NCBI RefSeq assembly: GCF_014641595.1
Contig: NZ_BMIA01000001.1
Coordinates: forward strand, 1,612,001-1,676,000
Length of the DNA stretch: 64,000 bases
DNA from: Dyadobacter endophyticus
GTDB lineage: Bacteria; Bacteroidota; Bacteroidia; Cytophagales; Spirosomataceae
Direction of reading: 5' to 3'
A program made the translations under genes and the position numbers. Each line of letters opens with the position of its first letter. Position 1 is the first letter of the stretch. This document shows positions 27,754-37,348 of the stretch, piece by piece. Below the pieces are notes generated by a model that did no database searches, had not been told where the DNA came from, and was given only the letters and a program-made list of their open reading frames with translations.

Positions 27754-27758
27754 GATCG

Positions 27759-29468
27759 CTAATGCAGGGCGCGTTTGAGCTCCCGCCAAGCCCTTGTATT
27801 TTCGACGGGATCGGTAAAACCTTCGAGTAGGGCGATCCCGTCGAAATCCAGAAAATTCTGAATAACGATATCAATTCCTTCCTTGCCGGAAACTCCGAAA
27901 TATGCAATTCCAGAATCCTCGCACGTACGCTGCGCGGAGAATGAATGCCTGGTCTCAAAAAATGTTTCCAGCTCCGGTAAGCTTCCCGGGCCGTCGATCA
28001 TCCGGAATATGTTCCCACCCGAATTGTTCAGCACAACGATTTTCAGGTTCCGGGGCAGATCGTCGATCAGCAAGCCGTTCCGGTCGTAAAGGAAAGCTAC
28101 GTCGCCTACGATCAGCAGTGTCGGCCTACCGGTCACGCGTGCCGCGCCTATCGCCGTGCTTACACAGCCATCGATCCCGCTCGTTCCCCTATTCGCGAAT
28201 ACCCCCGACCATTCGTTTTCAGTGGCAAGCAAATTAGCATAGCGCACAGACATACTGTTGGCTATATGTAACTGATACTGGTTTTTAATATATTTAAATA
28301 TTATATCTAACAGAGATAGATCACTGAACATTGTTAGGTTTTTCGCGATTTCATGCTTCTTCTGCCGCGCATTTCGCTCGTTTTGCAGCCATAACGTATG
28401 AAATGCGGTGTCGTGCCCCAAGTCTGAATTCTCGACAAAGGACTGGTAATCAAGTTTTTCGAATAGCTTTTCGAAAAATGATGCCGCTTTTCCCGGAATA
28501 TCCCTGGTTACCGACTGGAACGGGTCGGCTAGAAACGCGTCTTCGCCCAGGTGCCAATGGTATTTAGGGGGATTTTTACGAATGAATAGCTTGAATTCCT
28601 TCGAAAGGAACGACATTCCGAATGTAATCAGCAGATCTGGCCGGAGATTCTCAACGCCTTTTGTTCCTAAAAACAAGTCATGATGACGTATGAATTCCCT
28701 GCCCGACAAGTTGGCAATGCAGTCGCCCAAGACGGGAATCTGCCACTCTTCGTTAATGCGGGTCAATACGGTATTCAATGCGCTGTCGGGCTTGCCCTGT
28801 CCGCCTGCAATGAGGATATTGGATGCGTTCTCCCATTCATCAAGCAATTCTTCCCAGACCGTTTGCGGCCATACTGCCTCGTTTTCCTGCCTTTTAATAA
28901 CCCTAACCTGATCCGAAGGCCTGAAATCCTCGCCGGAAGACGGGTAAAACGGCTCACGGATCGGCACATTGATGTGCACCGGGCCATTTGGAGCAATCGA
29001 AGCCAGATTAACCGCCTCATTGGTGACCCGGTTAATCGCCCATTGCACGTCCGGGTGCTGATAATCGGGCGAAATCTCAAAGGAGCGCTTTACATGCTGA
29101 CCGAAAATGCCTGTTTGATAGATCGTTTGGCCATCATATTGGTGCTGCCACTCCTTAGGCCTGTCGGCCGTGAGAACCAGCAGCGGAATCTGCTGGAAAA
29201 ATGCCTCAGAAACGGCCGGAGCGAAGTTGTAGGCCGCACTACCCGAGGTGCATATCAAAACCACGGGAGAATCGATTTGCTGGGCTATCCCGAGGGCAAT
29301 AAAGCCCGCCGAACGTTCGTCGATGCAGACATGAGGCTGAAAGCCGCCGTGACGCGCAAATGCGAGCGTCAATGCTGCGCTGCGGGAGCCAGGAGAAATT
29401 ACGACGTGGCGAATCCCCTGCTGGAAGCAGATTTCGGCCATGTCGATCAAAGGTTGTAAAATAGCCAT
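27759..29468 (-). CDS. menD: 2-succinyl-5-enolpyruvyl-6-hydroxy-3-cyclohexene-1-carboxylate synthase
   Basis: Thiamine-diphosphate enzyme of menaquinone biosynthesis. It joins 2-oxoglutarate-derived succinate semialdehyde to isochorismate. The 569 residues match MenD. The N-terminus has VVISPGSRSAALTLAFARHG and the conserved ERSAGFIALG; then CTSGSAAYNFAPAVSEAF, PLLVLTADRPKEWQHQYDGQ (truncated relative to the E. coli form) and SGIDGCVSTAIGAA. The TPP-binding GDVAFLYDRNGLL is followed by LNNSGGNIFRMI. Menaquinone is the usual Bacteroidota respiratory quinone. Other men genes are not in the window. Confidence 0.95.
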   Translation of the reverse strand: MAILQPLIDMAEICFQQGIRHVVISPGSRSAALTLAFARHGGFQPHVCIDERSAGFIALGIAQQIDSPVVLICTSGSAAYNFAPAVSEAFFQQIPLLVLTADRPKEWQHQYDGQTIYQTGIFGQHVKRSFEISPDYQHPDVQWAINRVTNEAVNLASIAPNGPVHINVPIREPFYPSSGEDFRPSDQVRVIKRQENEAVWPQTVWEELLDEWENASNILIAGGQGKPDSALNTVLTRINEEWQIPVLGDCIANLSGREFIRHHDLFLGTKGVENLRPDLLITFGMSFLSKEFKLFIRKNPPKYHWHLGEDAFLADPFQSVTRDIPGKAASFFEKLFEKLDYQSFVENSDLGHDTAFHTLWLQNERNARQKKHEIAKNLTMFSDLSLLDIIFKYIKNQYQLHIANSMSVRYANLLATENEWSGVFANRGTSGIDGCVSTAIGAARVTGRPTLLIVGDVAFLYDRNGLLIDDLPRNLKIVVLNNSGGNIFRMIDGPGSLPELETFFETRHSFSAQRTCEDSGIAYFGVSGKEGIDIVIQNFLDFDGIALLEGFTDPVENTRAWRELKRALH

Positions 29469-29494
29469 GGAAAACTTCCTTGTCTGAAAATGAA

Positions 29495-29518
29495 AATAGC
29501 CTCCCGAAAGAGGCTATT
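29495..29518 (-). terminator. Terminator after the primary sigma factor gene
   Basis: 9-bp stem AATAGCCTC / GAGGCTATT with a 6-base loop, followed on the minus strand by TTCATTTTC. It lies 33 bases after the sigma-factor stop and just upstream of menD. Confidence 0.75.
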
Positions 29519-29551
29519 AAAGTAATTAGAAGGTTTGCATTTCGAGATGCA

Positions 29552-30415
29552 TTAACCCAAATAGGTTTTCAAAGCTTTGCTTCTGGAAACGTGACGCAAT
29601 CTGCGGATCGCTTTTTCTTTGATCTGGCGTACGCGTTCACGTGTGAGGTTGAACTTCTCCCCGATCTCCTCCAAAGTCATCGCATGCTCGCCATTCAGCC
29701 CGAAATACAAGGCAATTACGTCTGCTTCGCGTTGCGTAAGCGTGCACAATGCGCGCTGCACCTCTTTCCGAAGCGATTCGTTCACCAGTCCCGAATCCGG
29801 TTTGTCTTCCAGGTCGTTTTCAAGCACGTCCAAAAGGCTGTTTTCTTCGCCTTGTACGAATGGAGCGTCCATGGATACGTGGCGACCGGAAATCTTCATG
29901 GTATCAACTACCTCCGATGAAGAAATTTCCAGTACTTCCGCCAATTCTTCCGGTGACGGTTCACGTTCGAAACGTTGTTCCAGTTCCGAGAAAGTCTTTG
30001 AAATTTTGTTCAAAGAACCTACACGGTTGAGGGGTAAACGTACGATACGCGACTGCTCTGCCAATGCTTGCAGGATCGATTGACGGATCCACCAAACTGC
30101 GTATGAAATGAATTTAAAACCTCTTGTTTCGTCGAAACGCTGTGCTGCTTTGATCAGACCGAGGTTCCCCTCGTTGATCAGGTCACCCAACGATAAGCCT
30201 TGATTTTGATATTGCTTTGCAACTGACACCACGAAGCGCAGGTTCGCTTTGGTCAAACGTTCCAAAGCCAACTGGTCTCCATCCCTGATTTTCTGAGCTA
30301 ACGTCACCTCCTCATCCGGCGTTAGCAAATCCACCTTACCGATCTCCTGCAAATATTTATCTAATGACTGACTTTCACGGTTGGTAATTTGCTTACTGAT
30401 CTTTAGCTGTCTCAT
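29552..30415 (-). CDS. rpoD: RNA polymerase primary sigma factor (sigma-70, short Bacteroidota form)
   Basis: Directs core RNA polymerase to most promoters. The protein has 287 residues and lacks region 1.1, as is normal for Bacteroidota. Region 1.2 is [20 protein letters not shown]. Region 2 has LVSVAK-like [40 protein letters not shown] and [16 protein letters not shown]. Region 3 has [14 protein letters not shown]. Region 4 ends with [20 protein letters not shown] and [10 protein letters not shown]. It should recognise TTG/TAnnTTTG promoters, several of which I mark in this window. It lies downstream of pnp (65-base gap) and has its own terminator. Confidence 0.96.
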   Translation of the reverse strand: MRQLKISKQITNRESQSLDKYLQEIGKVDLLTPDEEVTLAQKIRDGDQLALERLTKANLRFVVSVAKQYQNQGLSLGDLINEGNLGLIKAAQRFDETRGFKFISYAVWWIRQSILQALAEQSRIVRLPLNRVGSLNKISKTFSELEQRFEREPSPEELAEVLEISSSEVVDTMKISGRHVSMDAPFVQGEENSLLDVLENDLEDKPDSGLVNESLRKEVQRALCTLTQREADVIALYFGLNGEHAMTLEEIGEKFNLTRERVRQIKEKAIRRLRHVSRSKALKTYLG

Positions 30416-30480
30416 CTATGTCTTTATTAAGTATGTTATATAACGACGTTTTTACCGTTCCTGCCTAGAAGAACACTGAA

Positions 30481-32622
30481 TTAATCTTTTTTGTTCTCAG
30501 GCTTTGGTAACAATACTTTGCGTGAAAGGCGGTATTTTCCAGTTTTCTTATCGATTTCGACCAGCTTGACCTGCACCTCTTCTCCTACTTCCAGAACGCC
30601 GTCCATTTTTTCGAGGCGCTCCCACTTGATCTCGGAAATGTGCAATAAGCCATCTTTACCTGGAAGGAATTCTACAAAGGCTCCGAATGGCATGATCGAC
30701 TTCACTTTGCCGGAATAGATTTCACCGATCTCAGGTACCAGAATGATGCCTTTAACCCGTGCAACCGCCTTATCCATGGAAGTCTTATCAGCAGAGAATA
30801 TACTTACGAACCCTGCGCCGTCTTTCTCTTCGATGGAGATCGTTGCGCCGGACTCTTTCTGAATATCCTGAACCACTTTTCCGCCTGGCCCGATCACAGC
30901 ACCGATCATCTCGCGATCGATTTTGATCACGATAGCACGTGGTGTATGAGGTTTCAGGTCAGCACGGCTTTCGGTGATGGTTTTGTTCATCTCACCAAGA
31001 ATGTGCAGACGACCCGCTTTGGCTTGCATCAATGCCTCTGTCAATACTTCAAATGAAAGGCCGTTCACCTTCATATCCATCTGGCAGGCAGTGATACCCT
31101 GCTCTGTTCCGGTTACTTTGAAGTCCATATCGCCCAGGTGGTCTTCGTCACCAAGGATATCGGAAAGAACCGCATACTTGCCGGTTGCTTCATCCGAGAT
31201 AAGACCCATTGCGATACCGGATACCGGTGCTTTGATTTTCAGACCTGAGTCCATCAATGCCAGAGATCCTGCACAAACGGTCGCCATAGACGACGAACCA
31301 TTCGATTCAAGAATGTCGGATACGATACGGATGGTGTACGGGTTATCCTCCACTGGCGGCAACACTTTTTTGAGTGCACGCAATGCGAGGTTACCGTGCC
31401 CTACCTCACGACGGCCAGGACCGCGGTTTGGCTTCACTTCGCCGGTTGAGAAACCTGGGAAGTTGTAGTGCAAAAGGAATTTGCTGTAACCGTATTTCAA
31501 TGGGGTATCGATGATCTGTTCGTCCTGCTTGGTACCAAGCGTTACGGTGGTCAGCGATTGTGTTTCCCCGCGCGTGAAGAGCGCAGAACCGTGTGCATTA
31601 GGAAGGAAATCAACTTCCGAGGCGATCTGTCTTACTTCGTCCAGGCGACGGCCGTCAAGGCGCGTGCGCTCGTCAAGAACCAGGCGGCGGGATGCTTCCC
31701 AAACCAGGTCGTTGAAATAGCGTTTCGCCAGACTTTCGTTGAATTCCGGTTTCTCTTCTTCTGTAATAGTTGTTTTGAATTCTTCCCAAACAGCTTTGAA
31801 ACCGTCTTTTCTAACTGTTTTGTTAGTAGAACCCAACTGCGTTACCGCATATATTTTGCCATAAGCAAACTCGCGCAGACGTGCTTCAAGCGCTTCGTCG
31901 GCAGGGTCGCCTACATATTCTCTTTTTTCAGTTTTGCCAACAGCCGCTTCGAATTCCTTCAACGCAGCGCATTGGTCTTTGATAACTGCGTGTGCTATTT
32001 TCAGCGCCTCGATCACTTCCTCTTCCGATACTTCGCTCATTTCACCTTCCACCATCGCGATATCGTTATACGTCGCGCCTACCATCAGGTCGAGCGTTGC
32101 ATTTGCCAGCGCAGTCGTTCCCGGGTTGATCACATATTCGCCATCGATTTTAGCAACGCGAACTTCCGAAACCGGCCCGCCGAAAGGGATATCCGATGCC
32201 GCCAATGCAGCCGATGCCGCCAATGCAGCCAATGCATCCGGCAAGGCTTCTGCGTCAGCAGAGATCAAAAGAATGTTTACCTGTACTTCTGCGTGGTAAT
32301 CCTCAGGGAAAAGCGGACGCAATACACGGTCCACCAAACGGCTTGTCAACACTTCGTGGTCAGACAGCTTGCCCTCGCGGCGCTGAAAGCTTCCCGGGAT
32401 ACGTCCCGCTGATGCGAATTTCTCCTGATAGTCGACTGACAATGGCAGAAAGTCGAGGCCTTCCTTAATATCCTTGTTAGCAACAACCGTAGCCAACAAC
32501 ATGGTGTTACCCATTCTGACTACCACCGATCCGTCGGCTTGCTTGGCTAATTTTCCTGTTTCGATTGTGATTTCCCTGCCGTCCGGTAAGGTTATAGTCT
32601 TGGTAACTATATTAAAGAGCAT
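30481..32622 (-). CDS. pnp: Polyribonucleotide nucleotidyltransferase (PNPase)
   Basis: 3'-to-5' phosphorolytic exoribonuclease and degradosome component. The 713 residues have the standard order. RNase PH domain 1 (about 15-145) contains [21 protein letters not shown] helical linker follows, then RNase PH domain 2 (about 325-460) with [11 protein letters not shown] and [16 protein letters not shown] domain sits near 555-615 ([20 protein letters not shown]) and an S1 domain near 625-695 ([20 protein letters not shown]). It is downstream of rpsO, the classical rpsO-pnp order, but separated by a strong terminator hairpin at 32692-32730. Confidence 0.97.
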   Translation of the reverse strand: MLFNIVTKTITLPDGREITIETGKLAKQADGSVVVRMGNTMLLATVVANKDIKEGLDFLPLSVDYQEKFASAGRIPGSFQRREGKLSDHEVLTSRLVDRVLRPLFPEDYHAEVQVNILLISADAEALPDALAALAASAALAASDIPFGGPVSEVRVAKIDGEYVINPGTTALANATLDLMVGATYNDIAMVEGEMSEVSEEEVIEALKIAHAVIKDQCAALKEFEAAVGKTEKREYVGDPADEALEARLREFAYGKIYAVTQLGSTNKTVRKDGFKAVWEEFKTTITEEEKPEFNESLAKRYFNDLVWEASRRLVLDERTRLDGRRLDEVRQIASEVDFLPNAHGSALFTRGETQSLTTVTLGTKQDEQIIDTPLKYGYSKFLLHYNFPGFSTGEVKPNRGPGRREVGHGNLALRALKKVLPPVEDNPYTIRIVSDILESNGSSSMATVCAGSLALMDSGLKIKAPVSGIAMGLISDEATGKYAVLSDILGDEDHLGDMDFKVTGTEQGITACQMDMKVNGLSFEVLTEALMQAKAGRLHILGEMNKTITESRADLKPHTPRAIVIKIDREMIGAVIGPGGKVVQDIQKESGATISIEEKDGAGFVSIFSADKTSMDKAVARVKGIILVPEIGEIYSGKVKSIMPFGAFVEFLPGKDGLLHISEIKWERLEKMDGVLEVGEEVQVKLVEIDKKTGKYRLSRKVLLPKPENKKD

Positions 32623-32691
32623 AGAATATTGTTTTTTGTAGCTGTGAGACGCCGTCCTGACGCCCCGGTAAGTTCTTGTTTTTTCCGCAAA

Positions 32692-32730
32692 AAATCAGGG
32701 AACTTTCACATATGTAAAGTTCCCTGATTT
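32692..32730 (-). terminator. Hairpin between rpsO and pnp
   Basis: Perfect 15-bp stem AAATCAGGGAACTTT / AAAGTTCCCTGATTT around a 9-base loop, followed on the minus strand by TTTTTGCGG. It starts five bases after the rpsO stop. In other bacteria this intercistronic hairpin is an RNase III target that controls pnp; here it may only be a terminator. Confidence 0.88.
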
Positions 32731-32734
32731 CAAA

Positions 32735-33010
32735 TTACTTACGTATGTTCAATTCGGCGATGATCGCACGGTAGCGATTGATGTCTTTTTTGTAAAGATA
32801 ATCCAACAATCTTCTGCGCTTTCCTACCATTTTGAGGAGGCCCAGACGTGTATCATTATCTTTCTTGTGCGTTTTAAGGTGCTCGTTCAGATAATTGATA
32901 CGGTACGTAAATAAAGCAATTTGTGATTCAGCAGAGCCGGTGTCACCGCTCTCCTTTTTAAAACCTTTCGATTCGAAGATCTCGCTCTTCTTTTCCGCGG
33001 TTAAATACAT
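32735..33010 (-). CDS. rpsO: 30S ribosomal protein S15
   Basis: Primary 16S rRNA-binding protein of the small subunit. The 91 residues are family length. Diagnostic stretches are [58 protein letters not shown] and the end IAELNIRK. It is followed by a strong hairpin and then pnp. A TTT-N20-TACTTTTG promoter lies at 33073-33103. Confidence 0.97.
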   Translation of the reverse strand: MYLTAEKKSEIFESKGFKKESGDTGSAESQIALFTYRINYLNEHLKTHKKDNDTRLGLLKMVGKRRRLLDYLYKKDINRYRAIIAELNIRK

Positions 33011-33072
33011 GATTGTAACAACAGATTAAAGTGATATGTAGTAATCACGGCACCTTGCCGCAAATAAAGTTG

Positions 33073-33103
33073 CAAAAGTAGGCTTTTAAAACCGGTTTTT
33101 AAA
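33073..33103 (-). promoter_or_regulatory. Probable rpsO promoter
   Basis: Minus strand: TTT (33103-33101), 20 bases, TACTTTTG (33080-33073). The -7 box is a full TAnnTTTG match; the -33 has one mismatch. It implies a 5' leader of about 55 bases, enough for S15 autogenous control, though no defined structure was found. Confidence 0.5.
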
Positions 33104-33113
33104 ATAATTTAAA

Positions 33114-34610
33114 TTAATTATGAGTGATAAGCTCCGTTTTCCCGAATCTACTTGCCCATTTGGACTTAATTCTTTTGAAGAACATCTGGTAAACATCCTT
33201 CTCGAACAACCGTGAGTCGCTCCGTGCGCGCTCAATAAAGTAAATACCCGTCGCAAACAGGAGCGTGTTGGCCATCCACGCACCGATCGGAACTGCCACC
33301 AGTCCTTCCTTCACCCATTTATCGCCCTGATTTGTCAGTACATACAACAGAATAAAGAACAGGATCGAAACCAGCACGGGTACGCCGAACCCGCCTTTCT
33401 TGATAATAGCTCCCAATGGCGCGCCGATCAGGAACATGATCAGGCAGGAAAGCGCCTGGGTGAATTTGTGGTGCCTTTCCAGTTCGTACTTACTCGCGTC
33501 CTTCAATTTCGTCTGCAAATAGTCTTGCTGCGACTTAATATAGCTCAACATACTGTTTGATGCCGCCTTGGTATTCATCAGGATATCCTTTTTCAAACTG
33601 TCCGAAACAGGCTTCGCGAGCAGCGAGTCGATCCATTTACCGCTTTTGAGCGTTTTATCGGTGCCTTCGCGGTAGTTGTAGGAATAATATTGCTGACTGC
33701 CTGAAACAAGGTTTTTCTTTGTTTCCTGGTAGGAAGTACGTAACGAATCCGCTGTTGCCGTCAGATCGCTAATGTTCTTCATAAATTCGTGGTATTTGAA
33801 CTGCCCTTCGTCCGTCCGCTTCATTCCAAACGACGCAAGACTTTCCGTAAGGCGGTAATGCCTGAACGACTGGCGGTTAAAATTGGAATAGGGAGTCTGG
33901 GAACCGGCGGGCGATGCAATATAAACGGGTCGCGAGCTTCCCGAAGCTTGCTCGTCCGTGTAGCGGGTACCGTTGTAAAGCTCGATCACCAGATAACGGT
34001 TCTCATTGATGGAGAACATTCTGCCCGAATCTGCCAGGATAATCTCTGTATTCCCCAATTCGTACGACCGGCTGTTGTGTATATAGATCACCATGCCGAT
34101 CATCTTGCCATTGTCCAGCTTTTCGTCGACCTTGATGCTATACCCGGGCAAATCATTGTAAAAAATTCCTTCTTTAATTTTTAACGTAGCTTTCGTGGTT
34201 TTGATGTCATACAGCAGACTATATCCTTTCAGGTTAGCCCAGGGCGAAACGCGGTCGTTAAAATAAAAGGAGAAGATGCTGATTCCGACAGCCACGATAA
34301 ACATCGGCAACATGGCGCGCACTACGGAAATACCGGCGCTTTTGATGGCCGTAAGTTCAAAGAATTCGCCCAGGTTGCCAAAAGCCATCAGGGAAGACAG
34401 CAGCATTGCCAGCGGTAATGCCGTGGGCACGGTAATGAGGCTGAAAAAGAAGAATAGTTGTGCATAGTCCATGACGTTCAGGTCCTTCGACACGAAGTCA
34501 TCTATGTAAAAGATCATGATCCGCATCAGGAAGACGAACACCACAACCGACATTGTAATCACAAAAGGTCCCCAAAAGGACGTTAAAATAAGCTTATCCA
34601 GCTTTTTCAT
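33114..34610 (-). CDS. LptF/LptG family permease
   Basis: Inner-membrane component of the lipopolysaccharide transport system, working with LptB and LptC. It has about 498 residues from the ATG at 34610. Three N-terminal membrane segments come first (ILTSFWGPFVITMSVVVFVF; YAQLFFFFSLITVPTALPLA; VVRAMLPMFIVAVGISIFSF). A large periplasmic beta domain (about 135-350) and three C-terminal segments follow (ALSCLIMFLIGAPLGAIIKK). Bacteroidota often use two such permeases, so LptF versus LptG is not decided. Its start codon overlaps the stop of the START-like gene by one base (TGATG), so the two are translationally coupled. Confidence 0.92.
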   Translation of the reverse strand: MKKLDKLILTSFWGPFVITMSVVVFVFLMRIMIFYIDDFVSKDLNVMDYAQLFFFFSLITVPTALPLAMLLSSLMAFGNLGEFFELTAIKSAGISVVRAMLPMFIVAVGISIFSFYFNDRVSPWANLKGYSLLYDIKTTKATLKIKEGIFYNDLPGYSIKVDEKLDNGKMIGMVIYIHNSRSYELGNTEIILADSGRMFSINENRYLVIELYNGTRYTDEQASGSSRPVYIASPAGSQTPYSNFNRQSFRHYRLTESLASFGMKRTDEGQFKYHEFMKNISDLTATADSLRTSYQETKKNLVSGSQQYYSYNYREGTDKTLKSGKWIDSLLAKPVSDSLKKDILMNTKAASNSMLSYIKSQQDYLQTKLKDASKYELERHHKFTQALSCLIMFLIGAPLGAIIKKGGFGVPVLVSILFFILLYVLTNQGDKWVKEGLVAVPIGAWMANTLLFATGIYFIERARSDSRLFEKDVYQMFFKRIKSKWASRFGKTELITHN

Positions 34611-35002
34611 CAACTACCTACTATTTCTCTTAAATTATCAATAAATCCCTCCCACAATGAATGAAGCTCGTCCTTGTCTCGATTCGACGAATAGTCGATC
34701 ACGCGTAAAAAGGTTGTCTGGGTTAACTCGCTAACTTCTAATTTTAGTTCCAAATGGTTGTTATCAAGATTGTCGTCACTCGTGTCCTCAAAATCGAAAC
34801 GCACCGCCTTGTTGATCCGCAAACCGGTTTGTCGGGCAATATGGCTGTCGCCGTCCCATTGAAAATCGAAACGGTGATCGGGCAGCACAGTCACTTTCTC
34901 GGCAAACCATTGTTGCAGTCCCGAGGGTGTGGAAATATATGGAAAGAGAACTTTAGGGGAGGAACGCAATTCAAATTCGGTAACAAATTTATATTTTTCC
35001 AT
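34610..35002 (-). CDS. START-like/SRPBCC domain protein
   Basis: 130-residue cytosolic protein with a START-like (SRPBCC) fold. It begins MEKYKFVTEFELRSSPKVLF, then PYISTPSGLQQWFAEKVTVL, RFDFEDTSDDNLD in the middle, and a C-terminal long helix (LHSLWEGFIDNLREIVGS). This is the Bacteroidota START-like family, with no catalytic residues known and a hydrophobic ligand cavity expected. It is coupled to the LptF-type permease by a one-base overlap, suggesting a link to envelope lipid transport. That link is inference from context only. Confidence 0.87.
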   Translation of the reverse strand: MEKYKFVTEFELRSSPKVLFPYISTPSGLQQWFAEKVTVLPDHRFDFQWDGDSHIARQTGLRINKAVRFDFEDTSDDNLDNNHLELKLEVSELTQTTFLRVIDYSSNRDKDELHSLWEGFIDNLREIVGS

Positions 35003-35154
35003 ATGTGCTGAAATTAAAGGTGCGGCCTCGTTAGCCTTGCCTTATGTGCTGATTTAAAAGTTGTAATATAATATAAATCGACAATAAATGCGTGTAAATA
35101 TAAATTTGTTGTTTCAAAATTATGCGGAATTTACGTTAAAAATGGGTAAACGGG

Positions 35155-35185
35155 TTGCATCGTAATATTCTTTAACATACTTTTG
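35155..35185 (+). promoter_or_regulatory. Promoter of the tRNA gene (TTG-N20-TACTTTTG)
   Basis: TTG at 35155-35157 and TACTTTTG at 35178-35185, separated by 20 bases, a full match to the Bacteroidota consensus. It ends 15 bases before the tRNA. Confidence 0.78.
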
Positions 35186-35200
35186 CACCACAATTACGAC

Positions 35201-35274
35201 GGCGGGGTAGCTCAGATGGTTAGAGCGTAGGATTCATAACCCTAAGGTCGGCAGTTCGATCCTGCTCCCCGCTA
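35201..35274 (+). tRNA. tRNA with CAT anticodon, probably elongator tRNA-Met
   Basis: 74-base cloverleaf. The acceptor GGCGGGG pairs with CCCCGCT (one G-T pair), the D arm is GCTC/GAGC, the anticodon loop is TTCATAA, and the T arm is GGCAG-TTCGATC-CTGCT. The anticodon stem TAGGA/CCCTA has an A-C mismatch and lacks the three G-C pairs of an initiator. The 3' CCA is not encoded (A is followed by CATTG) and must be added after transcription. tRNA-Ile2, which also has a CAT anticodon before lysidine modification, is a less likely alternative. The promoter is at 35155-35185 and the terminator at 35283-35304. Confidence 0.95.
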
Positions 35275-35282
35275 CATTGTTG

Positions 35283-35304
35283 AAGACATCCTCCCGGATG
35301 TCTT
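35283..35304 (+). terminator. Terminator after the tRNA
   Basis: Perfect 9-bp stem AAGACATCC / GGATGTCTT with a 4-base loop, then TTTTATTTT. It begins nine bases past the tRNA. Confidence 0.9.
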
Positions 35305-35400
35305 TTTTATTTTCCGCCATTTTGTGTCTTCTCGAGAATTAAAATCGGCGCATTTCGGTTTACAGTAATTGGTAACACCACCGAATCACCTCAGAACTGT

Positions 35401-37179
35401 ATGAAATTATTATTCCAATACCTGAGCAGGTACAAGGGACTCATTTTCCTGGCCCTGCTAATGGCGGCCGTCAATCAAACCTTCTCCCTTCTCAACCCTT
35501 ACATCCTCGGTAACTACCTCATCGATCCCTACGCCAACAAAGCGGTAGAGTTCCGCACGAAGGGACTTGACAATGCATTCTTTAAGGGGATACTGATGGG
35601 CCTGCTGATGATCATCGGCGTAGCGATGGTATCGCGCATAGCCAAGGCATTTCAGGATTACCTGGTGAATGTCGTGATCCAGAAATTCGGTGCAGCGCTT
35701 TATACCGACGGGCTGCGGCATGCATTAAGGCTCCCGTTCCAGGATTTTGAAGACCAGCGCTCGGGCGAAACGCTTTCCGTGCTTTTGAAGGTCCGTGCCG
35801 ATTGTGAAAAGTTCATTCTCAACTTCGTTAACGTCCTGTTCTTTACATCGGTAGGTATTGTTTTCGTGGTCATCGTCGCATTCAGGCTCAGCCCGTGGTT
35901 ACCGCTGATCTACCTCGTCGGCTCGATCATTCTCGCGTTTCTGACTAGTGTTTTGAGTAGGAAAATCAAAACGATCCAGAAGAATATCGTGAAGGAAACG
36001 ACCGCATTGGCCGGTTCTACCACCGAATCGTTGCGCAATATCGAGCTCGTAAAAAGCCTTGGATTGACGCAGCAGGAAATCGGACGACTGAATACCACAA
36101 CTTATAAAATTTTGAAACTCGAACTGAAAAAGGTAAAAAGCATCCGTTCGGTAAGTTTCATCCAGGGAACGTTCGTCAATTTTCTACAACAATGCGTGAT
36201 GTTCGCACTACTGTTTTTCGTGTTCCGTGATAAAATTACCGTGGGGCAGATGATGATGATGCAATTCTACTCCTTCTTCATATTCGGACCATTGCAGGAA
36301 TTGGGCAATGTGATCCTCTCCTACCGTGAAGCTGAGGCGTCTTTGAATAACCTGCAAACATTGCTGGCCCGACCCGTAGAACACAAACCGGCTAACCCTG
36401 AAAGCATTACCGACATTAAGGAGTTGCAATTCGACCATGTGAAATTCCAACATCAAACGGCCAAACGCCCTGCTCTCGAGGAGATTTCGTTTAATGTGAA
36501 ACGTGGAGAAACCATTGCATTCGTGGGGCCATCGGGCTCCGGCAAGACCACCTTGGTAAAGCTGCTCGTTGGACTGTACCAACCTATCGAAGGCGCTGTT
36601 TTCTATAACGGTGTGAGTGGAAAAGATATCGATTTTGACGAAATCAGGCATAAAATCGGCTTTGTGACGCAGGATACGCAGCTTTTTTCGGGTACCATTA
36701 AGGAAAACCTGCTGTTTGTTAATCCGGAAGCAACCGACGAAATGATCAACGACGTGCTCATGAAAGCCGCTTGCTATAACCTGTTGGCCAGAGCCGAAAA
36801 TGGCATCGACACGATGATCGGCGAAGGCGGTTTGAAATTATCAGGCGGCGAGCGCCAGCGCCTCTCGATCGCCCGCGCACTCCTGCGTAACCCACACCTG
36901 ATCATTTTCGACGAAGCAACATCAGCACTCGATTCGCTGACCGAAGAAGAAATATCGAACACCATTCGCGACATTACCGACCAGCGCCAACACATTACTG
37001 TCATGATCGCACACCGGCTATCGACCATCATGTACGCCGACCGCATTTATGTGCTTGAAAAAGGCCGTATCGTCGAAACCGGCAGTCATCATGCATTGCT
37101 TGAAGAAAAAGGCCTCTATTACGCGATGTGGCGCCAGCAAATCGGCGAACGCAAAGACGAAACGGTACTGTCGGCTTAA
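35401..37179 (+). CDS. ABC transporter, fused permease and ATPase (MsbA/exporter type)
   Basis: Homodimeric half-transporter of 592 residues, an exporter of lipid or a hydrophobic compound. About six membrane helices fill residues 15-320 (LIFLALLMAAVNQTFSLLNP; FFTSVGIVFVVIVAFRLSPW). The ATPase domain has Walker A GPSGSGKTTL near 375-384, the Q-loop VTQDTQLFSG, the signature LSGGERQR near 479, Walker B LIIFDEATSALD near 499 and the H-loop IAHRLSTI. The substrate cannot be deduced and no dedicated neighbour helps. It is followed by a run of hairpins (37182-37267). Confidence 0.93.
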   Translation: MKLLFQYLSRYKGLIFLALLMAAVNQTFSLLNPYILGNYLIDPYANKAVEFRTKGLDNAFFKGILMGLLMIIGVAMVSRIAKAFQDYLVNVVIQKFGAALYTDGLRHALRLPFQDFEDQRSGETLSVLLKVRADCEKFILNFVNVLFFTSVGIVFVVIVAFRLSPWLPLIYLVGSIILAFLTSVLSRKIKTIQKNIVKETTALAGSTTESLRNIELVKSLGLTQQEIGRLNTTTYKILKLELKKVKSIRSVSFIQGTFVNFLQQCVMFALLFFVFRDKITVGQMMMMQFYSFFIFGPLQELGNVILSYREAEASLNNLQTLLARPVEHKPANPESITDIKELQFDHVKFQHQTAKRPALEEISFNVKRGETIAFVGPSGSGKTTLVKLLVGLYQPIEGAVFYNGVSGKDIDFDEIRHKIGFVTQDTQLFSGTIKENLLFVNPEATDEMINDVLMKAACYNLLARAENGIDTMIGEGGLKLSGGERQRLSIARALLRNPHLIIFDEATSALDSLTEEEISNTIRDITDQRQHITVMIAHRLSTIMYADRIYVLEKGRIVETGSHHALLEEKGLYYAMWRQQIGERKDETVLSA

Positions 37180-37181
37180 TG

Positions 37182-37267
37182 GTGCAAATCTCTTGATTTG
37201 CACACACTATTCGCAGGCCTCCGGCCGGAGGCCTGCGAATAGCAAGTCACGAAGGCTGACCTTCGTG
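37182..37267. repeat. Run of three perfect hairpins (REP-like palindromic element)
   Basis: Three back-to-back inverted repeats fill the gap after the ABC transporter gene. The first is 37182-37203: GTGCAAATC, loop TCTT, GATTTGCAC. The second is 37207-37242: a 36-bp perfect palindrome centred on CCGG-CCGG and including AGGCCT. The third is 37248-37267: CACGAAGG, loop CTGA, CCTTCGTG. No T-run follows, so it is not an ordinary terminator. Compact stem arrays of this kind resemble REP/BIME-type dispersed elements. No second copy is in the window. Confidence 0.75.
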
Positions 37268-37348
37268 CCATTTGCTTAACTACGCAAGAATCGGGTTTCA
37301 GTGCACGCCCGGGCCGGGTAATTTTGGTTCAACCAATCAAAATACCCA

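Noticed and set aside
28680..29459. 259-codon ORF opposite menD
   Set aside because: Antisense shadow; composition rich in Arg/Cys/His without motif.
31468..32412. 314-codon ORF on the plus strand opposite pnp
   Set aside because: It lies wholly antisense to an unmistakable PNPase and has a cysteine/arginine/phenylalanine-rich, non-protein-like composition.
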